Source: Marinobacterium weihaiense
Lineage (GTDB): Bacteria; Pseudomonadota; Gammaproteobacteria; Pseudomonadales; Balneatricaceae
Assembly (NCBI RefSeq): GCF_019061305.1
Contig: NZ_JAHQZT010000008.1
Span: 62,001 to 126,000, forward strand
DNA length: 64,000 bases
Reading direction: 5' to 3'
This document shows, piece after piece, positions 47,023 through 54,989 of the stretch (positions are counted from its first letter, which is position 1; every line of letters begins with the position of its first letter). The position numbers and the translations under genes were made by a program. A model generated the notes under the pieces. It was not told the DNA's origin. It saw only the letters and a program-made list of their open reading frames with translations, and did no database searches.

Positions 47023-47301
47023 ATGGTACGTCTGACATTGGTACTCACGGTCATGCTGACCGTCATTGGTCTGCCGGAAGCATTGAAACCGGTATTGTTT
47101 CAACAGGGTCCCCGGCTGGTTATTCTGACCACGGATGAAGAGCCGCATATACTGAACCCCATGGCTCGCGAGCGCGTGTTGCCCCCTCTGCAGCCGCTGG
47201 CGGCACCCCAGCAATTGCGGACACTGGAAATTGATGACGGACCTCAGCTGGGCCAGTATGAGGCCTATGCCGAAGCCCTCATGTCCCGTACCCAGAGCTG
47301 A
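47023..47301 (+). CDS. Small exported protein, unknown
   Basis: A 92-residue protein I do not recognise. The first 20 residues (MVRLTLVLTVMLTVIGLPEA) form a short signal peptide or membrane anchor; the rest is hydrophilic and proline-rich (PHILNPMARERVLPPLQPLAAPQQL) with an acidic end. AAGGAG lies eight bases before ATG 47023, so it is probably real. It has its own AT-rich upstream region and is followed after 14 bases by a lipoprotein gene, so the two may act together in the envelope. Confidence 0.6.
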   Translation: MVRLTLVLTVMLTVIGLPEALKPVLFQQGPRLVILTTDEEPHILNPMARERVLPPLQPLAAPQQLRTLEIDDGPQLGQYEAYAEALMSRTQS

Positions 47302-47315
47302 TTCACGGAGGCCCC

Positions 47316-47756
47316 ATGCGAGCTTATTTCCCACGCCGTTCGACTCCCGTAGCCCTGATACTAACGGTGGCGCTGACCTTGGGCGGTTGTGGCACCATCA
47401 TGCATCCCGAACGCAAGGGCCAGACCAGCGGGCGCATTGATCCCGGCGTTGCCGTACTGGACGGCCTCGGGCTGTTGTTCTTCTTTGTCCCCGGCGTTAT
47501 CGTGTTTGCCGTTGATTTCAGCAACGGCACCATCTACCTGCCCGGCGGGGCACGTGCGGATGCCGGCACGCTGGATGACAGCCGTCAAATCAGCTTCGAG
47601 GGGCGTCCCGGCCGGGCCGAACTGGAGCGGCTGTTGCAGCAGCAGGCCGGTATCCGCGTGGATCTGGAGCAGGCGCTGGTGTTGAGCCCGGATCAGTACC
47701 TGGCCCTGCAGGAGGCATCGCGTCCTCTGCCTACCGCCGTGCCCCTGATTCTCTGA
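47316..47756 (+). CDS. Lipoprotein of unknown function
   Basis: A 146-residue lipoprotein with lipobox LTLGGC (Cys25). After the Cys come GTIMHPERKGQTSGRIDPGVAVLDG and a hydrophobic stretch LGLLFFFVPGVIVFAVDF (about 51-68) that may be a membrane helix, then a hydrophilic C-terminal half with LERLLQQQAGIRVDLEQALVLSP. Similar small lipoproteins with GRIDPGVAVLDG occur in marine gammaproteobacteria, but I know no function. It is 14 bases after the small exported protein. Confidence 0.75.
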   Translation: MRAYFPRRSTPVALILTVALTLGGCGTIMHPERKGQTSGRIDPGVAVLDGLGLLFFFVPGVIVFAVDFSNGTIYLPGGARADAGTLDDSRQISFEGRPGRAELERLLQQQAGIRVDLEQALVLSPDQYLALQEASRPLPTAVPLIL

Positions 47757-47820
47757 CGCTGTGTAATGGGGCCGGACGCGGTATCCTTGCCTTCCCCGTT
47801 GTGATGCAAGGACCCGTCCG

Positions 47821-48699
47821 ATGCCCTATTTGATTGCGGTTACCCTGTTGTGGGCCGTTTCCTTCAGCCTGATCGGCGAATACCTGGCGGGTCAGGTCGA
47901 CAGTTACTTTGCCGTCCTGACCCGGGTGGTATTGGCCAGTGCCCTGTTTCTGCCATTGTTGCGGCCCGGCCGCCTGCCGCCGGGGCTGATGGCCGGGATT
48001 ACTGGAGTCGGTGCGCTCCAGTTCGGCCTGACCTACATAGGTCTCTATCTCTCCTTTGAATATCTCAGCGTGCCCGAGGTGCTGCTGTTCACCATCTTTA
48101 CCCCGCTGTATGTCGCGCTGATCGACAATGCCCTGAAGCGCCGCTTCGCCCTGGCGCCCGTCATGTCCACTCTGGTGGCGGTGATGGGGGCAGCAATCAT
48201 CCGCTATGACCAGGTCAGCGACGACTTTATTCGGGGCTTCGTGCTGTTGCAGCTGGCCAACCTGACGTTTGCCGCCGGGCAGGTTGGCTATGCTCATCTG
48301 AGTCGTCATTACGATCATGTCGGGCGCCAGGCCTGGCAGGGTTTCGGCTTTTTCTTCATTGGCGCATTCCTGGTGGTGTTGCCCGCCTGGCTGCTGCTGG
48401 GGAACCCGGACAAGTTGCCGCAGACCGGTCTACACTGGGGTGTGCTGGCCTGGCTGGGGCTGGTGGCGTCGGGGCTGGGCTTCTTCTTTTGGAACCGGGG
48501 CGCTACGCTGGTGGATGCCGGTACTCTGGGCATCATGAACAATGCGCTCATCCCGGCGGGGCTGGTGGTGAATCTGGTGGTCTGGAACCGGGATGCGGAC
48601 CTGCCGCGACTGCTGATCGGCGGAGCGGTGATCCTGGCAGCCATCTGGCTCAACGCGGCCTGGCCGCGCTGGTTCCGGGCCGGCAGCCGCTGGGCCTGA
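47821..48699 (+). CDS. EamA/DMT-family transporter
   Basis: A 292-residue inner-membrane protein with ten hydrophobic segments in two EamA repeats of five. The first begins MPYLIAVTLLWAVSFSLIGEYLAG, the second around residue 145 (GFVLLQLANLTFAAGQVGYAHL). FFFWNRGATLVDAGTLGIMNNALIPAGLVVNLVVW is the end typical of the group. Members export amino acids, metabolites or amines; the substrate is not predictable here. It stands alone between the lipoprotein and the HD-GYP gene. Confidence 0.88.
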   Translation: MPYLIAVTLLWAVSFSLIGEYLAGQVDSYFAVLTRVVLASALFLPLLRPGRLPPGLMAGITGVGALQFGLTYIGLYLSFEYLSVPEVLLFTIFTPLYVALIDNALKRRFALAPVMSTLVAVMGAAIIRYDQVSDDFIRGFVLLQLANLTFAAGQVGYAHLSRHYDHVGRQAWQGFGFFFIGAFLVVLPAWLLLGNPDKLPQTGLHWGVLAWLGLVASGLGFFFWNRGATLVDAGTLGIMNNALIPAGLVVNLVVWNRDADLPRLLIGGAVILAAIWLNAAWPRWFRAGSRWA

Positions 48700-48751
48700 T
48701 GTCCGTAGGCGCCATCACTGAATCAAAAATACCATGTTCCGAGGGCCTGTT

Positions 48752-50143
48752 ATGGAGCGTTGGCACAATACCCGCTATGACGGACTGAAACTGTCCGAAT
48801 TGATCAGCGCGCTATCCCATGCATTGGATATGACGGAAGGCCAGCCGCCGGGGCATTGCATGCGCTGTTGCTGGATCGGCATGCAGCTGGCGGACCAGCT
48901 GGGGCTGGATGATGGTCAGCGCTGGGCGCTGTATTACACTCTGCTGCTCAAGGATCTGGGCTGCAGCAGCAACGCGGCACGGATCTGTGAGCTGTACGGT
49001 ACTGATGACCTGAGCTTCAAGCGTGACTTCAAGTGGGTCAATGACAGCCTGGGCCAGGTGGTACGCTTTCTGCTCAAGCATACCGGCCGTGACCAGGGCA
49101 TCGCTGACAGCTTCAAGCGCCTGCTCAAAGTGGTGCGTGAAGGGGATCAACTGGCCAACGAGTTGATTCAAACCCGTTGTGAGCGTGGTGCCGCCATCGC
49201 CCGTGATCTGGGGTTTGATGCCAGTGTGGCCGAGGGGATCCAGGGCCTGGATGAACACTGGTGCGGCAGCGGCCGTCCCCGGGGGCTCAAGGGGGCAGAC
49301 ATTCCGCTGTTCTCCCGTATCGCGCTGCTGGCTCAGGTGGTGGATGTGTTCTACACCGGCGCGGGCCCCCAGGCGGCCTTGGCGGAAGCCCGGGATCGCA
49401 GTGGGCGCTGGTTCGACCCTGAGCTGGTGGCTGCACTCGAGCAGGCCGTGGCGCAGCCCGACTTCTGGCGGGTACTCAACAGCGATGACCTGAGCACTCG
49501 TATTCTGGGCTTGTCACCGGCCGATCATGAATGGACCGTGGATGATGACTGCCTGGATCGCATCGCGGCGGCTTTCGGTCAGGTGGTGGATGCCAAGAGT
49601 CCCTATACCGCAGGTCACAGCGAGCGCGTGGCGCTCTACACGGACATGATCGCCGAACAGCTTGGATTGCCCATGCCGCGACGGCGCTGGCTCAAGCGCG
49701 GTGCGCTGCTGCACGACATCGGCAAGCTTGGGGTCAGCAATAGCATTCTGGACAAGCCGGGCAAGCTGGAGGCGGACGAGTGGCAGCAGGTGCAGCGTCA
49801 CGCCGGTTTTACCGAAGACATACTGTCTCGCATCGGTGTCTTCGATGAACTGGCACAGGTGTCGGGTGCGCACCATGAACGCCTGGATGGCACGGGATAT
49901 CCACGGGGGCTTAAGGATGAACAAATCTCATTGGAAACCCGAATCATTACCACAGCGGATATTTTCGATGCGATTACGGCCGAACGTCCCTACCGAGGAG
50001 CGATTCCGGTGCGGCAGGCACTGGAGATGATGCGCGAGAGTCTGCATACGGCCATCGACAAGCGTTGTTTCGATGCGCTGGTGCAGGCATTGTCAGAGGT
50101 GGAGGCGGATGAGAGGGAAAGCGGGCTGCCGGTGGCAGAGTGA
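48752..50143 (+). CDS. HD-GYP domain protein (probable c-di-GMP phosphodiesterase)
   Basis: A 463-residue cytoplasmic protein with two HD-type halves. The N-terminal half (about 20-200) looks like a degenerate HD domain (GHCMRCCWIGMQLADQLGLD, then LLLKDLGCSS in place of HD, later GLDEHWCGSGRPRGLKG). The C-terminal half (about 265-440) is a full HD-GYP domain: AGHSERVALY, LLHDIGKLGVSNSIL, then HHERLDGTGYPRGLKDEQI. HD-GYP enzymes degrade cyclic di-GMP. ATG 48752 has GAGGG upstream; ATG 48734 lacks a ribosome site. The pair resembles double-domain proteins such as PA4781-like forms only in outline. No receiver domain. Confidence 0.9.
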   Translation: MERWHNTRYDGLKLSELISALSHALDMTEGQPPGHCMRCCWIGMQLADQLGLDDGQRWALYYTLLLKDLGCSSNAARICELYGTDDLSFKRDFKWVNDSLGQVVRFLLKHTGRDQGIADSFKRLLKVVREGDQLANELIQTRCERGAAIARDLGFDASVAEGIQGLDEHWCGSGRPRGLKGADIPLFSRIALLAQVVDVFYTGAGPQAALAEARDRSGRWFDPELVAALEQAVAQPDFWRVLNSDDLSTRILGLSPADHEWTVDDDCLDRIAAAFGQVVDAKSPYTAGHSERVALYTDMIAEQLGLPMPRRRWLKRGALLHDIGKLGVSNSILDKPGKLEADEWQQVQRHAGFTEDILSRIGVFDELAQVSGAHHERLDGTGYPRGLKDEQISLETRIITTADIFDAITAERPYRGAIPVRQALEMMRESLHTAIDKRCFDALVQALSEVEADERESGLPVAE

Positions 50144-50155
50144 AGGAAGACGGAG

Positions 50156-50180
50156 GGGGTGGAGAGTGAGGCTCCACCCC
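50156..50180. terminator. Hairpin between HD-GYP and small gene
   Basis: GGGGTGGAG pairs perfectly with CTCCACCCC around a 7-base loop in the convergent gap. No T run follows on either strand, so it may be a weak two-way terminator. Confidence 0.45.
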
Positions 50181-50188
50181 GCGTCTAC

Positions 50189-50374
50189 TCAGTTCACCAG
50201 AGCGGAAGCGCCAGCCAGCGGGCGACGGGGCTTGACCATGCGAACAATGCCGCGAACCAGTGATTTGATGCCGTTCATGATGAAAGCGGAACGCTCACGG
50301 CGCGCCTGTTCAACATAGTAATCCACGTCTACCAGACCATTCTGTGTCATTACCATGCGGTTGAAGTCGGACAT
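50189..50374 (-). CDS. Small basic protein, DUF1127/RSP_7527-like layout
   Basis: A 61-residue protein. The core GLVDVDYYVEQARRERSAFIMNGIKSLVRG resembles the small RSP_7527-type proteins found beside DUF1127 genes; the end is basic (RGIVRMVKPRRPLAG). AGGAG lies upstream of ATG 50374. It is divergent from a GcvA-like LysR gene, which may control it. The function is unknown and the family call is by eye. Confidence 0.55.
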   Translation of the reverse strand: MSDFNRMVMTQNGLVDVDYYVEQARRERSAFIMNGIKSLVRGIVRMVKPRRPLAGASALVN

Positions 50375-50469
50375 TTGAGAGTAGAGCTCCTTAATGAGTC
50401 AGTTAATTTACAGGGCTTATACTAAGGTCTAAAAAGGCAGGCGACAAAGGATAGATTTTCAGGCTATAG

Positions 50470-51423
50470 TTGAAAAAAACTAAACAGTCGCCCAGCCCTT
50501 CGAGGAGAATCGCCATTCGCCGTCTGCCCCCCCTCAATGCCCTGCGCAGTTTTGAGTCCGCCGCCCGCCTGCAAAGCTTCAACGAGGCTGCTGAAGAGCT
50601 CTGTGTCACCCCGTCGGCCATCAGCCATCAAATCAAGTCACTCGAGCAATTCCTGGGCGTGAAGCTGTTTCGACGTGAGCGTCGCCAGGTCAGCTTGACG
50701 GCGGCCGGCGAGCGCTATCTGCCGTCGATCCAGCTGGCGCTGGATGAGGTGGAAAGTGCCACCCGCCGGTTGATGACCTCGCCCAACCTCAGTGCCGTGA
50801 ACATCAGCGTGGCACCGGCGTTTCTCAGTCGCTGGCTGGTGCCTCGCATCTCACGCTTTCAGGAGCAGTACCCGGATGTGGAGCTGCGGTTCAGCGCCAC
50901 TACCGGCTATGTGGATTTCGAACACTCGGATACCGACATGGCGGTCTATTACGGCGAGGGCAGCTGGCAGGGGGTGGATATCCATTTTCTGCGTCATCTG
51001 GTGTCGACGCCGGTGTGCAGCCCGGCGCTGATGGCGGCGGGCAAGGGCCTGCAGGAGCCACGAGACCTGCTGGACAAGACACTGATTCACGTTACCGGAC
51101 GGCGGCAGGAATGGCCGCAGATTCTGCGTCAGCTGGGGGTCCGGGCCACCGGGCTGACCCGTACCATGTCGTTTTCAAGCACGGCGCTGGCGGTATCGGC
51201 CGCCATTGAGGGCATCGGCGTGGCGTTGGCGGATCGGGCACTGGTACAGCGTGAATTGGATTCAGGTCAGTTGGTGGTGCCGTTCGACATTACCCTGGAC
51301 AAGCCCAAGGGGTTCTACCTGGTGTATCAGGAGAAGCGGCAGCTGACCTATGGCATGGAGGCCTTTCGGGACTGGATACTGGCGGAGATGCATCAAGACC
51401 TGCTGCCGGGTGCGACGAGCTGA
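50470..51423 (+). CDS. LysR-family regulator, GcvA-like
   Basis: A LysR-type regulator of about 300 residues. The winged helix-turn-helix (RRLPPLNALRSFESAARLQSFNEAAEELCVTPSAISHQIKSLEQFLG) is of the GcvA/AmpR type, and the effector domain runs from about 105 to 310. The longest frame begins with TTG 50470, which has no ribosome site. A strong AGGAG at 50503-50507 stands seven bases before ATT 50515, which would give a product starting at the RRLPPLN block, where family members normally start. I list the longer frame; the true start may be ATT. It is divergent from the small gene at 50189-50374. Confidence 0.85.
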   Translation: MKKTKQSPSPSRRIAIRRLPPLNALRSFESAARLQSFNEAAEELCVTPSAISHQIKSLEQFLGVKLFRRERRQVSLTAAGERYLPSIQLALDEVESATRRLMTSPNLSAVNISVAPAFLSRWLVPRISRFQEQYPDVELRFSATTGYVDFEHSDTDMAVYYGEGSWQGVDIHFLRHLVSTPVCSPALMAAGKGLQEPRDLLDKTLIHVTGRRQEWPQILRQLGVRATGLTRTMSFSSTALAVSAAIEGIGVALADRALVQRELDSGQLVVPFDITLDKPKGFYLVYQEKRQLTYGMEAFRDWILAEMHQDLLPGATS

Positions 51424-51445
51424 CCCGGCACAGGTCGGTACCGAA

Positions 51446-51943
51446 TCAGTTGGTGATCAGCGAGCCGGTGTCTTCGGCCTCATTGATGAATTTTTCGAAG
51501 TCAGTGCTGGCCACGCGCCACCAGTCGATGGTGTCGTCCAGGTTGTTCTGGCTGACGCCGTGGCGCAGGTTGACGGCCATCTCCAGCGTGGGGTCACCGT
51601 CGGCATCCAGATAGGCCTTGCCAAAGCGCATCTCGCGGTTCCATTCGTTAAGACGGCTCAGGCTGACATTGATATCGCTCCAGACCGCTGAAAACTGCAC
51701 ATCCTTGCAATCGGCATTGTCGGTGCAGGAGTAAAAAAAGATACCGTACTTAATGCCTTCAATGCGGCCGGTAATCAGTGGGTCGCCGTAATTATCGGTG
51801 CTCAGGCTGGCGGAGCCGAAGCCACGCGCCACATCGACAATACGCTCCGGTGTTGTGGCGGAAACGAGAGAATCGGCACTGACGGGGGCCACCAGCAGGG
51901 AGGTGGTGGCCAGGGCCAGCAGGAATGAAACCGGTTTACGCAT
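51446..51943 (-). CDS. YbjN-domain exported protein
   Basis: A 165-residue protein with a signal peptide (MRKPVSFLLALATTSLLVAPVSA) and a YbjN-like domain, recognised by the pattern GDPLITGRIEGIKYGIFFYSCTDNADCKDVQFSAVW and ISLSRLNEWNREMRFGKAYLDADGDPTLEMAVNL. YbjN proteins in E. coli affect motility and stress survival; the periplasmic forms have no known role. Two cysteines (YSCTDNADC) could form a disulfide. It converges on the LysR gene. Confidence 0.8.
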   Translation of the reverse strand: MRKPVSFLLALATTSLLVAPVSADSLVSATTPERIVDVARGFGSASLSTDNYGDPLITGRIEGIKYGIFFYSCTDNADCKDVQFSAVWSDINVSLSRLNEWNREMRFGKAYLDADGDPTLEMAVNLRHGVSQNNLDDTIDWWRVASTDFEKFINEAEDTGSLITN

Positions 51944-52077
51944 CACATGCTCTTTGTGTGGATGAAGGCGCCTACTGTTAACGATTTTCCGGTGGAACTC
52001 AACGGTTGCAGCAACGGCTGTCTTCCGTGCGCCGGATGGCGCTAGAATGGCACTTCATTTACAGCTGCAGGTGTCTC

Positions 52078-53070
52078 ATGTCCGCGAATGTTTCCCAGCC
52101 TTTTTATCAGCTTATTCCCGACACCGTGATTGATGCCGTGGAGTCCATGGGCTACCTGAGCGATGGGCGCATACTGGCGTTGAACAGCTATGAAAACCGG
52201 GTCTACCAGGTCGGGCTGGACGAAGCCGAACCGCTGATTGCCAAGTTCTACCGGCCGGGGCGCTGGAGTGATGCCCAGATCATGGAAGAACATGCATTCT
52301 GTTTCGAACTGGCCGAACAGGAGCTGCCGGTGGTGGCCCCGTTGCAGCTGGATAATGGCGACAGCCTGTTTCACTTCCGTGATTATCGCTTTGCCCTCTA
52401 TCCGCGTCGTGGCGGCCGTGCCCCGGAACTGGGCGACGCCGATCATCTGTATCAGCTGGGGCAGACTCTGGGGCGGATTCATCTGGTGGGCGCCGCACGT
52501 CCCTTTGTGGCCCGCCCGGCGCTGGATATCCAGAACTATGGCCGTGACAGCATCGAACTGATTGCCCGGGATTTCATTCCGGCCTCGCTGCGGGAAGCCT
52601 ATACCAGCCTGGCGGATGACCTGTTGCAGGGCATTGAAGCCTGTTATGCCGTGGCGGGTGAGGTGCGCAATATCCGCGTGCATGGCGATTGCCATGGCGG
52701 CAATATCCTCTGGCGGGACGATACCCCCAACTTCGTCGACTTCGACGATGCGCGCATGGCGCCGGCGGTGCAGGATCTGTGGATGCTGCTGACCGGTGAC
52801 GATCGCCAGCAACAGCAGCTGCAGCTGGCCGAGGTGATCGAGGGCTACAACGAGTTTGCCGATTTCGACCCGCGTGAGTTGCACCTGGTGGAGGCGTTGC
52901 GCACCCTGCGCATGCTCAACTACAGCGCCTGGCTGGCGCGGCGCTGGGAAGACCCGGCGTTTCCGCGCAGCTTTACCTGGTTCAATACCGAGCGCTACTG
53001 GGGTGAGCACATTCTGCAGCTGCGTGAGCAGCTATCGGCCCTGCGTCAGCCGCCGTTGAAGCTGCTGTAG
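52078..53070 (+). CDS. srkA: Stress response kinase SrkA (YihE)
   Basis: A 330-residue protein kinase of the APH/choline-kinase fold. VIDAVESMGYLSDGRILALNSYENRVYQVGLDEAEPLIAKFYRPGRWSD carries the nucleotide loop and the lysine; the catalytic loop is VHGDCHGGNILW and the metal loop VDFDDA. SrkA phosphorylates Ser/Thr and helps E. coli resist oxidative stress and death by the MazF route. ATG 52078 starts the conserved sequence. It converges on the oxygenase gene six bases away. Confidence 0.92.
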   Translation: MSANVSQPFYQLIPDTVIDAVESMGYLSDGRILALNSYENRVYQVGLDEAEPLIAKFYRPGRWSDAQIMEEHAFCFELAEQELPVVAPLQLDNGDSLFHFRDYRFALYPRRGGRAPELGDADHLYQLGQTLGRIHLVGAARPFVARPALDIQNYGRDSIELIARDFIPASLREAYTSLADDLLQGIEACYAVAGEVRNIRVHGDCHGGNILWRDDTPNFVDFDDARMAPAVQDLWMLLTGDDRQQQQLQLAEVIEGYNEFADFDPRELHLVEALRTLRMLNYSAWLARRWEDPAFPRSFTWFNTERYWGEHILQLREQLSALRQPPLKLL

Positions 53071-53076
53071 GGCCGC

Positions 53077-53739
53077 TCAGCGTGGCGGGTCGATCTGGTT
53101 GTTGATGCTGGCATTGACGCGGAACCAGCCGGCAATGCTGTAGCGGTCGGTAGCGGCGGGCAGAACCTCGTGCGGGAACTGCTCGCTGAGGAAGATCACC
53201 AGCGTGCCCATGCGCGGCACCACCCGCTCGATTGGGGTTTCACTGTCCGGTTCAGGCCAGATCAGCAGTTCGCCACCGGCGTGTTCGTCCCAGTCCGGGT
53301 TGAGGTAAAGCACAGTGGTCAGCACCCGGTTGGTCTGACCGCGGAAGGCGTCCAGGTGACGCTTGTAGAAGGCCCCGGCGCGGTAGTGTGCAAAGTGTGC
53401 CTCATAGTCGAACAGGCCCATGAACAGACGCCGGTTCAGCCCCTCGCGCAGATCGCTCATCCAGTCCAGATAGTCGGCCTCCGCCGGGTGTTGGCGCCCC
53501 AGCCAGCGAATCTGGTCACGGCGTATATCAGCCTTCAGCTGATGGTCTTGCTCACGGCCGATACCGGCCTGCTGCATCTGTCGCGGCGAGAAGCTGTCCA
53601 GATGCTCATACAAGGCTCGGCCCAGTGTTTCCGGCAGCGCGGACGGCAGGATGATATAACCCTTGTCGACCAGCGTATCGGCGATACGGTCGAACAGGGA
53701 CTCACGCAGATCAATGGGCAGTTCAGGGGGTGAATACAC
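53077..53739 (-). CDS. 2-oxoglutarate/Fe(II) oxygenase, PPHD-like prolyl hydroxylase
   Basis: A 220-residue 2OG oxygenase of the SM-20/EGL-9 type. The metal triad is seen as His and Asp in YKRHLDAF and His in FPHEVLPA, with the 2OG-binding Arg in DRYSIAGWFR. Length and order match the Pseudomonas prolyl hydroxylase PPHD, which hydroxylates a proline of EF-Tu; whether this one shares that target is inference. It is a cytoplasmic enzyme and stands alone, divergent from a lipoprotein gene. Confidence 0.85.
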   Translation of the reverse strand: MYSPPELPIDLRESLFDRIADTLVDKGYIILPSALPETLGRALYEHLDSFSPRQMQQAGIGREQDHQLKADIRRDQIRWLGRQHPAEADYLDWMSDLREGLNRRLFMGLFDYEAHFAHYRAGAFYKRHLDAFRGQTNRVLTTVLYLNPDWDEHAGGELLIWPEPDSETPIERVVPRMGTLVIFLSEQFPHEVLPAATDRYSIAGWFRVNASINNQIDPPR

Positions 53740-53822
53740 GTGGGCATCCTCCGCAACAGAGAATTGTCTTTTATACTGCCGAATCGTTAATCTGTCAGCA
53801 AAATTTTACAAAAGGAAGGTAA

Positions 53823-54227
53823 ATGAAGGCTTCTTCGTTAAAGTGTCTGTCTCTGGCAGCATCGGTGCTATTAGTCGGCTGTGTGGAAAAGCCCCCGGAG
53901 GGGCGCGCCCTGACCGTCAAGGCCAGTGCCTACAATTCACTGGTGGCGCAGACCAATGCCAACCCGACCTTGGCGGCCTGGGGCGATACTCTGAAACCGG
54001 GCATGAAGGCGGTGGCGGTATCGCGGGATCTGATCAAGGAAGGGCTGACCCACAACACCCTGATCGAAATCGAGGGCTTGCCAGGTCAGTACCGGGTGCT
54101 CGACAAGATGAACAAGCGCTGGACCCGCAAGATCGATATTTACATGGGCAAAGATGTGGATGCGGCCCGTAACTGGGGCGTGCGTGAAGTCGAGATCCGC
54201 TGGACGCCGGTTGAAAGCGACATGTGA
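53823..54227 (+). CDS. 3D-domain lipoprotein
   Basis: A 134-residue lipoprotein with lipobox LLVGC (Cys20). After it a 3D domain (about 32-130) has the layout TVKASAYNS, DTLKPGMKAVAVSRDLIKEGLT, YRVLDKMNKRWTRKIDIYMG and WGVREVEIRW, where the conserved aspartates of the double-psi barrel lie in VLDKM and IDIYMG. Related domains cut or bind peptidoglycan glycan strands (MltA/YuiC type), but this protein has no extra catalytic domain. Strong AGGAAGGT ribosome site. Its stop is immediately followed by the convergent SDR stop. Confidence 0.85.
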   Translation: MKASSLKCLSLAASVLLVGCVEKPPEGRALTVKASAYNSLVAQTNANPTLAAWGDTLKPGMKAVAVSRDLIKEGLTHNTLIEIEGLPGQYRVLDKMNKRWTRKIDIYMGKDVDAARNWGVREVEIRWTPVESDM

Positions 54228-54989
54228 TCAGGGCGTGATACGCTGGCCATCCCAAGCAAACACCTGGCCACTCTGCTCCGGACTGAGGCCATCCACCACC
54301 TGCAGCAGCGATTCGGCGGCAAAGGCCGGGGTGAACAGCTTGCCCTCGGGCACCCGCGCCTGAAACGGCTGCGACAGCGGCGTGTCCACGGTGCCCGGAT
54401 GCAGCCCCGCCACCACCAGCTGCGGCCAGCGCCGCTTGGCTTCGATAGCGGTACAGCGCAGCAGCATGTTCAGCGCCGCCTTGCTGGCGCGGTAACTGTA
54501 CCAACCGCCCAGGTGATTATCGCCAATACTGCCGACCCGCGCCGACAGTGCGGCAAACACTGCACGTTGATTCCTGGGCAACAGTGGAATCAGGTGCTTG
54601 GCCAGCAGCGCCGGCGCCAGGGCGTTGATCTGCATCTGCTGATGAAAGTAGTCCGCATTCAGTGCCCGCCAGCTTTTCTCCGGCGGGTGGCCGTCTGTGT
54701 GCAGCAGCCCAGTGGCGACCAGCACCAGCTGTGGCGCGGTGTCTTTGAGCTGCTCGGCGGCCGCGGCCATGCTGGACTCATCGGTCAGATCGATGCTCTC
54801 CAGCGTTAGCCGGTCACCCTGTTGTGCCTGCAGCGCTTCGGCGTCCGCCGGTGCCGAGCGGGACAGGGCATGTACTCGCGCCACGCGCTCATCGGCCAGC
54901 AGAGCTTCCAGCAGAGCACGGCCGATGCCGCCGCTGGCGCCCACCAGTACAGCCGTGATTGGAGTATCAAACGACGTCAGCAGAGTCAT
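54228..54989 (-). CDS. SDR-family oxidoreductase (C-factor-like)
   Basis: A 253-residue short-chain dehydrogenase. VLVGASGGIGRALLEALL is the NAD(P) loop, VATGLLH the second conserved site, LSARVGSIGDN the Ser, and YSYRASK the Tyr/Lys pair; LHPGTVDTPLSQPF ends the family set. The order is that of CsgA/C-factor type SDRs, which in other bacteria have roles in lipid or signal metabolism. The substrate is unknown. Its start overlaps the UbiB-family gene stop by four bases, so they are co-expressed. Confidence 0.88.
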   Translation of the reverse strand: MTLLTSFDTPITAVLVGASGGIGRALLEALLADERVARVHALSRSAPADAEALQAQQGDRLTLESIDLTDESSMAAAAEQLKDTAPQLVLVATGLLHTDGHPPEKSWRALNADYFHQQMQINALAPALLAKHLIPLLPRNQRAVFAALSARVGSIGDNHLGGWYSYRASKAALNMLLRCTAIEAKRRWPQLVVAGLHPGTVDTPLSQPFQARVPEGKLFTPAFAAESLLQVVDGLSPEQSGQVFAWDGQRITP

